A stretch of DNA of 64,000 nt from Pogonophryne albipinna (lineage: Eukaryota; Chordata; Actinopteri; Perciformes; Artedidraconidae), in NCBI GenBank assembly GCA_028583405.1, contig CM053249.1:39529759-39593758 (forward strand), written 5' to 3'. The notes beneath the pieces are model-generated. The model was not told where the DNA came from and ran no database searches. It saw nothing but the letters and a program-made list of their open reading frames with translations. Below are positions 39,923 through 52,538 of this stretch, in pieces. How positions within the stretch are numbered: position 1 is the first letter of the stretch; every line of letters begins with the position of its first letter. The position numbers and the translations under genes are program-made.

Positions 39923-41195
39923 TGAACTGAACACTGAACTCCATTGACAGATACACTTGGGCTGTATTTTATGAGGCTTTGACTGTAAACAATTGAATAT
40001 CCGTCAATGCTACAGGCTGGGTTTGAAATCATAATTCTAATGAGTGGAGGAGATGATATTGTTGAGCTATCAAAAAACTACAAGCTCTGTTTTCTTGCCT
40101 CCAGGATACCAGGAGGATATATTTTTAGATCGCTTATTATTCATCAACTTGATGTCATTCTGTAATCTGCCAACTGATTGATTTTGTTTTGAATTTAAGC
40201 AGTGACCTTAATATGATTTTCAGCCTTCACCTTCCTCTGCTCAGCCCGCTGTACTTCCTGCCTGTCTTGGCTTCATTGATATTCCACATCTGTCTCTGCA
40301 GTGCACTCTGCCGTTTTACCTCAAATACCATGGAGAGGCATCCATTCTCAGAGGGGGGGTTTTGTTCAGGCACACCCCCCCTCAGCCATGTGTCGACCCA
40401 TCCACAGCCAGCAGAGTTTCAGCTGAGGGGCTGGAGGAGAAGAGAACGGCTGCTTCTGTTGTCCAGAGAACATGAATCTCCAGTGGCAGAACACAATCAG
40501 AGTCAGGTGTTTTGCCAAGTAGCTTTATACATACAAGGAGGTGTTATGGTGTATCACGGTGCATACATAAACAGAGTAAGAAAATAAGCAAATGTGTCAT
40601 AAATGAAATCGCTGAATGGCTGGGGGTTTCTACTCAAGTTGACTAATGCATTTATATGTACCTATTAGATGAGATGGGTTTAAGGGATCGGATATTTAAG
40701 TGATGGGGATTTACAAATTAGGGGAATCTCCAAATACACTGGATCCATGTTTTAGTCTGTACCAGAAACAACCCCTGTTAAGACTATGGACAACCGACCG
40801 GTGACCTGAGCACAATTATTGAAAATGATTACAGTAGAAACAGGCTACTAACCCACAAGTACAGCTTTGTACGTACAAACTCTATGAACAAAATTCCCCA
40901 GCAGATTGTGGCGACATTGCACAGATATATCCAGTCACAAAAGTTACTTATGTTCTAAATAACAGTGAGATTTAAAATGATGGAGAAAACATGGGTGGGC
41001 AGTGGGTGTTTTGGACTTAGGAGTACAGAGTAGAACATATTCTTCAATCTTTTCATCATGTAAACAAATTATTCTCTAAGAGATTCTATTTTGTGTGTGA
41101 GTTTGGTAGAGATTTAATTTGTTACAATATTGATCTACAGTTTAAAGGGATAGTTTTAGTAACCACTCTATAAGAGTAGACAAATCTTTCTTTGT
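39923..41195. other. Unassigned spacer with a 132-codon frame
   Basis: The frame at 40189-40587 starts with a hydrophobic stretch (FSLHLPLLSPLYFLPVLASL). It has no recognisable domain, no splice context I can defend and no conservation evidence, so I leave it as a chance frame. The rest has no TIR or LINE tail. Confidence 0.35.
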
Positions 41196-44045
41196 AGGCA
41201 AGGCAAGTTTATTTATATAGCACTTTTCAACACAAGGCAATTCAAAGTACTTTACAAAAAATGAAAGACATTAAGAAAATGGCATTTAAAATCAGCGAAT
41301 AAAATAAACATTAAGAGAAAAAATACATGGATAAAAGTTACAGTGCAGTCTAAGATATGAATAGTTCAATTAAAAGCAGCGACAAAAAGAAAAGTCTTCA
41401 GCCTGGATTTAAAAGTAGTCAGAGTTGCAGCGGACCTGCAGGTTTCTGGGAGTTTGTACCAGATATTTGGAGCATAATAACTGAACGCTGCTTCTCCATG
41501 TTTAGTTCTGACTCTGGGGACAGAAAGCTGACCAGTCCCTGAAGACCTGAGAGATCTGGATGGTTCATAATTTAGCAGGAGGTCAGAAATGTAATTTGGG
41601 CCTAAACCATTCAGTGCTTTATAAACCAGCAGCAGTATTTTGAAATCTATTCTTTGACACACAGGAAGCCAGTGTAAAGACTTCAGAACAGGAGTGATGT
41701 GATCCACTTTCTTAGTGTTAGTGAGGACTCGAGCAGCGGCGTTCTGAATCAGCTGCAGCTTTCTAATAGATTTTTTAGTGAGACCTGTGAAGACACCATT
41801 GCAGTAGTCCAGTCTACTGAAGATAAAAGCATGGACACGTTTTTCCAAATCCTGCTGTGACATTAGTCTTTTAATCCTAGATATATTCTTTAGGTGATAG
41901 TAAGCTGATTTAGTAACTGTTTTAATGTGACTGTTGAAACTCAGGTCAGAGTCTATGACTACACCTAGATTTCTGGCTTTATCTGTTGTTTTGAACATTG
42001 CAGACTGAAGCTCAGCGCTAACTTTTATACGTTCTGCCTTGGCTCCAAAAACCATTACCTCAGTTTTATCTTTGTTTAATTGGAGAAAGTTCTGACACAT
42101 CCAGTCATTGATTTGTTCAATGCACTTACTCAGTGTTTGAATTGGAGCATAGTCTCCTGGTGAAATTGTTACGTACATTTGTGTGTCATCCACATAGCTA
42201 TGGTAACTTATTTTGTTGTTCTTCATTATCTGAGCCAGTGGTAGCATGTAGACATTAAAGAGAAGAGGCCCCAAGATGGAGCCTTGAGGTACCCCACATG
42301 TCATATTTGTCAACTCAGATGTGTATTTACCTATAGAAACAAAGTTGTTTCTGTCCTTTAAAACCAATTTAGAACTGTTTCCGAAAGTCCCACCCAGTTT
42401 TCCAGTCGGTCTAGTAATATGCTGTGGTCAACAGTGTCAAACGCAGCACTGAGATCTAATAATACTAACACTGAAGTTCTGCCACTGTCTGTGTTTAAGT
42501 GGATGTCATTAAAGACTTTTACAAGAGCAGTCTCAGTGCTGTGGTTTGGACGAAAGCCTGACTGGAACACATCCAAACAGTTATTTAAATGCAAGAAATT
42601 ACTCAACTGTTGAAAAACAACTTTTTCAATGATTTTACCTAGAAATGGGAGGTTTGATATGGGCCTGTAATTGTTCATTACTGAAGCATCTAGATTATTC
42701 TTTTTTAAGAGCGGTTTAATGACTGCAGTTTTAAGGGCCTGTGGAAAAATACCTGTGTGAAGAGATTTGTTTACTATATGAAGTAGATCTGAGGCCATGC
42801 AAGGCAAAACATCTTGAAAAATCCTGTTGGAATAATATCAAGGCAGCAGGAGGAGGATTTCAGAAGTTGAATAATGTCCTCTAGGTTTTTATCATTAATC
42901 TGATGGAATTGTGTCATGGTGTTTGAATTGATGTTAAGTGGACACAGAGACAACACATTTGCTGTTCCTGATGCAGAGGCACTGACTGCTTGTCTGATTT
43001 TCTGAATTTTGTCAGTGAAGAAGAAGGCAAAATCATTGCCACCTGCGTTCAGCTTTTCGACATTCTCTTTTTTCTGTTTTCACAGTCATGGCCTTTCTCC
43101 ATGGAGATATTTTCTTGCCAGACACTTCCTTTACCTTAGTTGGAGCAATGGCATCTATAACATTTTTAATTTTTGAATTAAAATGATCTACTAGCTCATT
43201 TACTGAGATGTTAGCAGGGGCAAGTGTGGAAGAAAAATTCTGAGTAAACGTTTCCCTAGTATTTTCAGTTAAATATCGCTTTGTGGTTACCTCTTTCTGA
43301 ACATTTTTGTGAACAGAAATAGAGCTCTCAAAGAAAACACAGGAATGGTCAGAGAGTGCAACATCAGTCACCACAACCTTAGAGATATTCAGACCCTTTG
43401 AGATAATTAAGTCCAGAGTGTGCCCCTTATTGTGCGTGGGCGCCGCTACATGCTGAGTCAGTCCATAGCTATCAAGAACACAAAACAGTTCTTTTGCCCC
43501 TCTGTCCTGGGGGTTGTCAACATGGATGTTAAAATCACCAACAATGACTAGACGGTCAAAGTCAATACACACTATAGACAGCAGTTCGGTAAAATCATCA
43601 AAAAAGCTTGCACAGTATTTGGGTGGTCTATAGATATTTAGGAACAGAGCTCGAGAGGAGCATTTCAGCTGAAGGGCCACATATTCAAAAGAAGCAAAGT
43701 TCCCATAAGATGTCTTCCTGCATTGAAGGGAATCCTTGAACAGAATAGCAACTCCACCCCCTTTCTTATGCATTCTTTCCTGACTCATAAAACTAAAGTT
43801 GGGAGGGGTTGATTCGATAAGAACAGCTGCACTGTTATTTTGTTCAATCCAAGTTTCTGTTAAAAAACATAAAATCGAGATTGTGCTCAGTGATAAAATC
43901 ATTGATTAAAAATGTTTTTCCTGCCAAAGACCTGACATTTAATAAAGCTAGTTTAAGTTCGTTAAACAAACTATCAGTCAGGTTTTTTGTAACAAGCTGT
44001 GGCTGACATGGAATCACTGCTAAATTAGATAAACTCACACAGTAT
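41196..44045 (-). mobile_element. L2-clade LINE, nearly full-length ORF2
   Basis: The minus strand runs from about 44045 (start of the endonuclease region) to a 3' tail reading TATATAAATAAACTTGCCTT at 41200-41225. All endonuclease and RT blocks are present, but small frame breaks split them into five frames. Its 3' end matches the fragments at 17467-18662. Confidence 0.85.
41366..44038 (-). pseudogene. L2 endonuclease/reverse transcriptase, frameshifted
   Basis: ORF2 of L2 elements makes the APE endonuclease and RT that act at the chromosomal target. In order on the minus strand: ELKLALLNVRSL (44038-43844); FLTETWIEQ, GGGVAILF, NIYRPPKY, LVIVGDFNIHVDNPQD, HTLDLIISKG and VALSDHS (43902-43033); a short linker; NYRPISNLPFLGKIIEK and LLDLSAAFDTVDHSIL (42807-42358); and CGVPQGSILGPLLF, SYVDDTQMYV and the C-terminal domain (42367-41366). 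The active site is YVDD rather than YADD, which is tolerated in some RTs. Frame changes near 43880, 43000, 42800 and 42360 disable it. The pieces overlap or abut, so the damage is small indels rather than large deletions. Confidence 0.85.
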
Positions 44046-44386
44046 GGAAAATGTTAAAGGTAGAGCTAGTACCAAGCCAAAGATAGTATTCCAATCTAAA
44101 GTATTGATTTCACCATTGTAGCATGGTTATTACCACAGGAGAAACATTTGTTTGTCGAGTTTTAAAAAAAGACACTGGGCAAAGAGCGATTGCAAATTTA
44201 ATTTTGGAAAAAACAATATAATTGGGAGTAATACATGCGGGGCCTTGGATCACTCATTGTAATGGTGCATATTTTTGACAACCAATATCGTTCAGGGAGA
44301 AGGGGTCACTCAACCAACCCTGCAGTTGTTTTAAATCTTACTTTCAGCTTCACAGGGAGCGCACGGCACCAGAGTATAAGTTTTAA
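44046..44386. other. Short spacer
   Basis: No coding frame or TIR is visible. Confidence 0.5.
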
Positions 44387-45485
44387 ACTGTTAAGCCCGA
44401 GAGACCCCGGTACCGGGGCCCTCCCGCAACATCTTGCAGGAAACAGTGTCTGAGGGCATCTTAACATTTAATAAACTATGAATGTTTTATATCCATGTAA
44501 CGGGAAGAAACTCATCTCACTGATCATTTTTATTTTGTTTTCAAAAAAACAAACACAATGCTAACGCTGAACCTCTGAATTAGCAACGAGCGAAAAATGC
44601 TAACAGATTACTGCACCGAAACTCACTCATAAAACCTTATTATTGATCCTTTCTGTACATCCAACACATCGATTTGCATCGTGAGATGACACAGAATCGA
44701 TGGGTACATACATTATCACTCACTCTCGCGACTTTATAAACAAAAACAGACATCAAAACATGTGGCGCTAGGTAGCTAAAAACGCTAACATAGCATAACC
44801 TAGCATACCTGTGTCGTTGTCTGGTCAAAAGTGGTCTTCAATGGCATTAAAACGATAAAAACGCTGCTGAAGTTAATCCATAGGTTAATCCAATGTGTCT
44901 GTGTCCCTTTGAAATTGTTTCTGATAATCCATAAGCAATAAACCTGCTTTTCCGTTTCTATAAGTCAGAGCGAGAGATAGGTTCACTCTGATGCAAACCT
45001 GCATGCGCAAAGCCCCCACCTTTTTACTGTGTGTGTGTGGGGAAATTCCCCTTCGATTCCATTGGCTCTATCGGTTATAAAGACATTTTATTCGTCAAAA
45101 TCGAGAGAGATATGGAAAATCCACCCAGATGACCCCAGAAGTGTTTTTTTTTGCTAAACCTCTCTAAAAAGGTCAAATGTCACTTGTCTTGCATCAATAT
45201 TGATACAGGGTACTTATTATATGTTGTACTTTGGATTCCTAAAGCTTTTAGTCTACCTTACCATCATCCAAGGGTTGTTTTCACTATAAGTAAAAAAGAA
45301 TTTTTGGACGGACACTATCATTTACAGTTTTTTACTATGTTCAATTAGAATTTTCTTTAAAATAAAAAACATCTATATTGATTCTGACTTTCCTACATCC
45401 AACTCACAGGTTTATCATTACTTTGAGAAAAAAGATTATTAATTTAACCCTTTTAGAAGGGAAGATATGGTCATTTGTTAGTAAT
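44387..45485 (+). repeat. TTAA-element family, diverged copy 4
   Basis: A TTAA at 44383-44386 precedes ACTGTTAAGCCCGAGAG, the diverged left end. CCTAAAGCTTTTAGTCTAC near 45240 and the following 200 bp match the other copies. Similarity stops near 45485, and the usual GGGCTTAAGAGG right end is missing. It is closer to the copy at 1735-2598 than to copies 2 and 3. Confidence 0.6.
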
Positions 45486-45839
45486 TGTTACATGTTCGGA
45501 CACCCAAGGTTCCACACACTGTTAAAGGGGTTAGCATAGTTCTTTAAGTAGACCAGAATTGAAGATAAATTAGTAAAATGAGTTATTGATATTCCACCGG
45601 TTTTCACACCATTTCAGGGACTTTATCACTGCATTAGAACAGACCACCCAAATGTACTGAAGTAGGAACTTTTAAGTGATGCAATTCTACAACTGCTGTA
45701 ACTGACGAAAATCTTCACACAGAAATGACTGTTTAAAATGCCGTATCCCAGAGTAGATGTTTGGTGGGATCGTGGAACTAAAACCTTGTACCCAGTCTCG
45801 CCACAGGATTGGACTGGGACCTGTGCACTAGCACAGCCA

Positions 45840-46200
45840 GTGATGTTTTTAATGCAGTACCAATGACAGCGGATCAGTTAATCAACATGGCGAAACACCC
45901 CAAAGCCAGTAGGGCTAAGAGACCAGTCCCAGGGGGAGTTTAGGCTCCACAGTGTACAAGGATAGCATAGGGGGGCCCAGGGGAGTGCTAGATGATGTTG
46001 TTGCATTCCATGTACCCGCACCCTAACGTTTGATCGATTGATCACCACGGCCCTTTCGAGAGAACATATTACTTTCATACCTTAAAAGGTATGAAAGGAG
46101 GGAGGGTAGATTTCTCATAAGGAAACAGTTACAAATGCTAACAGAACAAGACGACCCACCCCCATATACAGAGATTGATGTAAATGATGAGATTGTTTAA
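45840..46200 (+). pseudogene. env (relic): Retroviral env remnant (transmembrane-subunit end)
   Basis: Broken frames contain an RAKR basic motif at 45911-45922, as at an envelope cleavage site. In another frame a cytoplasmic-tail-like end contains PPPY (46156-46167) and stops at 46198-46200. A purine tract and an LTR-like segment follow downstream, which is the order expected at a provirus 3' end. The hydrophobic and disulphide regions between these motifs are not recognisable, so most of the subunit is deleted or scrambled. The call is tentative and rests largely on context. Confidence 0.35.
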
Positions 46201-46670
46201 ATGATGTTAACTGATATGGATGTTCAATTATGAGATTGTTCAAGGAATGTCCAGCTGATGTGATACTTCAAATGATGAAATCATTAGAATGAAGAACCAG
46301 CTACAAAGTAGTGGTATTACTTTGTACTATTCTAAAATAGTTTGTTTCTTTTTATACTTTGTAAAAACAAGTGCCTTAACACTGAATGTGGTATAGGAAC
46401 GATTTCTGTGAAAGGAGGGAGTAAGAAATGTTCTGATACCAAGCTAATTGCTGCTATTTTGAAGAGTGATATTAAATGTTAACACTAGAAGTTATGCACA
46501 AGGGAAAACTTTTATGTTGAAGACCAACCAAAGTGTTTTTATGATTTTTGATGACGGTTATTGAACCATTCCATTTTGATTGTATGTTTTTTATATGAGT
46601 TATGTACTATGCAAAGTTCAGATGAAGAACTCATTGATTTCAGTATTATTTACATACCTTAAAGGGTCTG

Positions 46671-46681
46671 TAAGGAGGGAT
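46671..46681 (+). other. Polypurine-like tract before an LTR
   Basis: TAAGGAGGGAT lies directly before TGTAAGAAAT at 46682. Similar tracts at 46085-46095 and 46412-46424 make it less certain which was used. Confidence 0.4.
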
Positions 46682-49600
46682 TGTAAGAAATAAAAATCAA
46701 TGTTTAATGACGTAATTTAGTTTAAACATACAGTAAGCTTAAAACTGTTTTATTCTGAAAACATTTCCGGTTAGCATTCGTCTGTGGCTAACGTTGTTGC
46801 TAAAGTTTATTTTGAAAAGCTTTACTGGAAGATGTCTCCGGAATATCAACAGTGAGCATAACTTACGGTTTTAGGTTGGCAACGATTACAGCCGTTAAAA
46901 TGCATTAAATAAAAAGTCATGAAAGAGAATGAGGAGAAGAGGCGTGTGGAGTTATGCAATGAATATACAACGTCTAAATCCTCTGTTATGCGCAATATCG
47001 GACACGGAGGAACACAGGGAGGGAGGTTCCCTTTTTACGTCAACAGCCGCCATGAAAGGAGGAGCTATTTCATCAGATATAGACGGGGGGATTCCTGGCT
47101 TGTCGGTCTCTTCTTCACCCCATCGCTGCAGCCTCGGGACCACAGCTGTGTTGTCCCAACTCTCCTCTGTTTGTTCCATTCAATTCAATTCAATTCAAAA
47201 CCTTTATTTATCCAGGTAAAATCCCATTGAGATCAATGATCTCTTTTTCAAGGGAGACCTGCAGCAGTAGGTTCCACAAGAAGACATAAAAACATAAACA
47301 ACAACAAAAGGACATCATACAGCAAAATGTACAGGGATTACAATTTACATATTTAACCACATGTACAGGTACCAACAGCATCTGATTGTGTAGCATCCAA
47401 CCGAGCTTTAAAAACATGTAGTGGTACTAGCTTGGTAATTTTCCATTCTTTTTGCAGACTGTTCCATGTTAGTGAAGCTGCACATCTAAAAGCTTTCTTC
47501 CCTAAGACAGTCCTAGCACTTGGCACATTTAATAAAACCACAGCATGCGATCTCAGGCAATAAGTACTTTCAATTCGCAGAGAGATCAGGGAGCAGATAT
47601 AAGATGGTAGTTTATCCAACATGGCTTTGTAAATGAAAAAGTACCAGTGACTGAGCCTCCGTACAGTAAGTGATGGCATAACCGCCTTGGTATACAGGGT
47701 ACAGTGATGCGTAAGTGCTTTACAATTTGTCAAAAATCTCAGTGCACTGTGATACGCAGCATCTAAATTGCTCAGGTAATTGGCAGGTGCATTCATATAT
47801 AACAAATCACCATAGTCCAGCACAGGTAAAAAGGTCACAGTGACTAGCCTTTTCCTGGCCTCAAGCGAGAAACAGGACTTATTTCTGTAAAAGAAACCTA
47901 GCCTAACCTTCAGCTTTTTAAGTAGGTTATTTACATGAAATTTAAAAGTGAGACAATCATCAAGCCAGATACCAAGGTATTTATAACAGTTAACCACTTC
48001 AAGTTGTATTCCTTGCGTAGTTACAATATCCAAAGCAGTCTCCGGTGTATTTTTAGCTTTAGCTTTAGAAAAGAGCATTACCTTGGTTTTATCCACATGT
48101 AAAAGAAGCTTAAGCTCAGAGAGCTGAGCCTGAATAATGTTAAAAACAGCCTGTAATTTAACAACAGCCTCGTTAATCGAGGGACCTGCACAGTAGATAA
48201 CGGTATCGTCCGCATAAAAATGTAAGGTTGCTCCTTCGACATTTTCACCTAAACTGTTGATATATATAGAGAATAAAAGTGGACCTAAAACAGAACCTTG
48301 AGGAACACCATTAGTGATGTTTAACCACTCAGAAGACAGCCCATCAAACTGAACACATTGGGACCTTTCAGAGAGGTAGTTCACAAACCACCCCACTGCA
48401 TGGCTGGATATGCCAATACTGACCAGCCTCTGCTTCAAAATGTGATGATCGACGGTATCAAAAGCTTTGGATAGGTCAACAAATAGAGCTGCACAACTCT
48501 GCTTATTATCTAAAATACTCGTAATATCATTTACCACTTTCATTGTGGCAGTGATGGTGCTATGTTGCTTTCTGAAGCCTGACTGATGTTTAGACGGGAT
48601 GTCATTTGTACATAAAAACTCCTTTACTTGTTCACTCACTAGGCGTTCAAGAACCTTAGCCAGAACTGACAACTTAGAGATGGGTCTATAATTGTTTAAT
48701 AAGGTGGCCTCCCCTCCTTTTAGTAGTGGCAGGACATACGCTGACTTCCATACTTTTGGGATTTTGTTCGTGCTGAGAGAGAGGTTAAAAAGAGTAGTAA
48801 GAGGTGGAGCAATAAAATCTGCAGCTATCTTTAAAAAGAAAGGTTCTACGTTGCCGGACCAGCCGGCTTTTTAGGATCTAGCTTGGTTAAGACTTCACGA
48901 ACAACATCAACAGTAAAAGGAGTAAAACTGAAAGGGTTTTCCAGACCACATTGTTCTGAGTCACCGACTGTGGTGTTCACAGAAGCAGAATTAGAAACAG
49001 AATGAAACAGAGAGCCACAGGACACAAAATGCTCATTAAAACAATTTAACATGGTAGCCCTATCCGATATAGTGCCAGATGCTGTGGTAAGGCACGGAGG
49101 TAGCTCATTACGGATATCACCGGTGGATATCGATTTTATGGCTTTCCAGAATTTTCTAGGGTTGTTCAGGTTCTTTGTGGTAACTGACAGATAATACTTA
49201 GACTTAGTACTTTTGACATGTGAAGTGAAGCTATTTCTTAGCTGCCTAAAACGCAGCCATTCTACCTCTGAGCCTGATTTCCTAGCCTTTGCCCAGGCCT
49301 TGTTTCTCTCATGTAGGAGACTAGATAATTCAGCAGAAAACCAAGGATTGTCTCGTCCCTTCACTCTAAATGTACGCAGGGGTGCATGTCTATCTATAAT
49401 TTCCATAAAACCAAGATAAAAATAAGACCATGCAGTCTCAACATCAGCACACAAATCGATTTTTCCCCAATCAAACCCAAACAGATCATGTACAAAACCC
49501 TGCTCCACAAAATGTTTTATGTCTCTCTTGATGATAATACGAGGTTTAACCTTTTGGACTTTTGTGTCCCTAATTGTGGCTACAACACAGTGATCACTCA

Positions 49601-49999
49601 GATCATTCGCAAATACTCCCACAGGTGAGTATTTATAGGGAATATTAGTTAGAATGAGATCAATTAGGGAGGATTTATTTGGGGACTTAATATTAGGGCG
49701 AGTAGGACTGTCAACAATCTGAGTAACATTTAAAGAGATACAAAGGTTTTTAAAATCCTCTGACACTGTAGTTAACCAGTCCCAGTTAAAATCTCCAAGT
49801 AGCACTATTTCCTTGTAGTCTAGTTGCGATAAAAGATTTTCTAGTGAAGACAAGGAGTCTTTGACAGCTGAGGGGGGTCTGTAACAGCCCACGACCATGA
49901 CCTGTTGACCCTTTGCCACTTCTATATTTAAGGCTAAAAAATCAAATTGCTTACTGATAGATTTGGAAACTAATGTGGATACACTGAACTTATTCTTAA

Positions 50000-50790
50000 A
50001 GGTCCCATGTCATGGCCATTTCCACTGATCATAATTCCATTGTTGAGTTCTACTAGAATAGAATTATACTGTGCAATTTTCCAAACTCACATTGGTTTCG
50101 CATACAGCATCTCTGTAAAGTATGTGTATTCACTCTCTCCACTAAACGGCTCGTTGCAGCTCTTGCCCCCCCCCTCCCTGTGAGCCCAGTGTGCTCCGAT
50201 TGGTCGGGACGTTGTGAATCGCGCTGAGCTCCGTGGAGGTGTGATTTCCTTGTTTAGCGATACACAGCGAAACACAGCCAAACTCATCCTGAGCACACAC
50301 AGTCACAGCCGAAGTAAAAACAATAAGTGTGGCTTGATATTGAGTAAGAAAAAGGTTGATAAACGCTGTGAGAATGGGTCTGCAGAGAGAATTTCGCCGC
50401 AATCCCAACTGTCTGTTATCAGCCTGCAGCCAGGGAGGAGAAATCAGCAGAGCTGCTTGCACTGAGTGTGTGAGGAAGTCCGTGGATTGGTCAATTTGGA
50501 CCAATCAGCGGGGGCTTAACGTAACGGCTCCGCGGACGTAACGTAACGGCTCCACGGATTGGTCCATTTCGTTCCGGGGACGACATGACATCATGATGTA
50601 CCCGGAAGAATCAAATGGACAGTGACGTATCTCCAACGAGGCGTTTTGGGGAGGTATTTTCTGTGTTAGAGTTTTACTCGCTACAGGGTGTACTTTGAGG
50701 GTTTTCACTCTGCACACCATTTACATGCATAAAAACCTTCATAACACACAAGGGGACGGGTAATAACCGGAAAAGCATGACATGGGACCT
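50000..50790. mobile_element. TTAA MITE (piggyBac-like) in the LINE endonuclease
   Basis: Perfect 15-bp inverted ends (AGGTCCCATGTCATG) with TTAA at 49996-49999 and 50791-50794. It sits between the codons for VAIYVK and the rest of the endonuclease, and the LINE frame is continuous without it. No transposase is encoded. Short frames inside (for example 50142-50504) are not genes. Confidence 0.92.
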
Positions 50791-52538
50791 TTAACATAAA
50801 TGGCAACGCCACCACCTTTATTAGGCCGGTCGGTACGATACACATTATAACCATTTAAGGCAATGTCAGAGGCCAAAATAGATTTATTTAGCCATGTTTC
50901 TGATAAAACAATGACGTCAGCGTCAGTCGAGCTCGCCCAAATATGGACAAAATCTAGTTTACCTAACAGACTGCGCACATTCAAGTGGATGAAACCCAAC
51001 CCAGATCTAGCTTTAAAATCAGCAGGAGTAGCGATCTGACTACTACTACTGGGCGGACCAGGGTTAGGTTGTACATTTCCTGACAGTAATAACAACAAAA
51101 AAACCAGGCATCTTTTCCTCTTAAGCGACACACATACATTGTCATCTACTTTAGAATCAGTGGCAGATTTAGGATTGTAGGAGATCCGGGGCTTAGCCCA
51201 GGAGTTGTTGGGGGGGGTGCAGGGGTACAGTGCTATTTTGTATAAGTGGGGGGTGGACCGAACATCCTTTAGGGGGGTCGTCGCCTCCTCTGGGGGGGTC
51301 CGGGGGCATGCTCCCCCGGGGAAGATTTTTTTTTAAATATTGAAGTTGAAAGCATCAATCTGGTGCACTTTGAGAGCAACATTAACCCTACCTTAATAAC
51401 ACCTTAAAGCGGACAAAAGGCACTGGAGAACACTCATTAACACCCTTTAATGAAGCAAACTAATGCCTTAACTCACTCAAACAGTCGTTTACTTATTAAG
51501 GTGAAACAAATGTGCGTAGAGTTTTAAAGGATGCGGATAGTCTCACCTAGATTCTGGCGCATTGCTTATCGTTTTATAGATCTATTCTCATCCACCATCT
51601 TTGTTTGTGACATAAAAAATGTGTAAGAGTCACGTTTCTGAATCGGACACTCTGATGCAGTCACAGCCAATCGGAGTCTGATTCAGAGGGTTGCCTGTCA
51701 GTTCCGTTGTTATGTGTACTGAAACGAGAGCCGGTATAATTCCACGCGCGAAAACAAAATAAAAAATCGAATACGTTATTTTAGTGTCTTAAAAGTAGAC
51801 TGAGGTATGAAGGGTTAACGTTACATCTTAGGATAATTTTTAGTCATGTTCTGTATCAGGGCCGGACTGGGACAATAAGTCAGGCCGGGAATTATACACC
51901 CAGCCAGGCCACTACCAGTTTTTTGTGCCATTTTGCTGGATTTATTTGTCAATATTTACAGCGTTGCTGCCCGTAGTGATAGCCCTAGTTGAAATCTACT
52001 ACCCAATAATAAACATATGGACATGGGTTATTATTTTAAAAAAAATGCAAATCTATTTAGGAACCTATTCATGTGAACATATTTTAAGTGGAGGTGGACC
52101 TCAAATCCTCTATGGGGGTCCGGGGGCATGCTCCCCCGGTAAGATTTGTTTTTAAATGTTGGAATTAAATGCATCAATCTGGTGCATTTTGAGGGGGAAA
52201 TAAAGAGACTACACCCATATGAAACAGAACTGTATACATTTAAATAATCATAAAATCATAAGAACATGGCCATAACCAATAACATACCATATCCAATATG
52301 AAAAAACATTGAAACTTATATATTTATTTGTTTTTGGTTCATTTACAGTAGTGAGTGTGTCTGTGCTCCTGAATCAGCCTCTCCTGTCTCCCTCCTCTCC
52401 CCCTGCTCCTCTTTGAGGCAGCAGCAAAGACTAGTTTTAGCTCTCAACAAGTTTTAAAAGTTTATCTTACCTTTTTTCACCTAGTTAACATTTTATTTGT
52501 ATTTTTCATGCATATTTTACTAATCGCTCCCCCCTCAA

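Noticed and set aside
40189..40587. 132-codon host gene
   Set aside because: No domain, no splice or promoter evidence, and codon content typical of chance frames.
50087..50541. Overlapping small ORFs
   Set aside because: They fall entirely within the TTAA MITE at 50000-50790.
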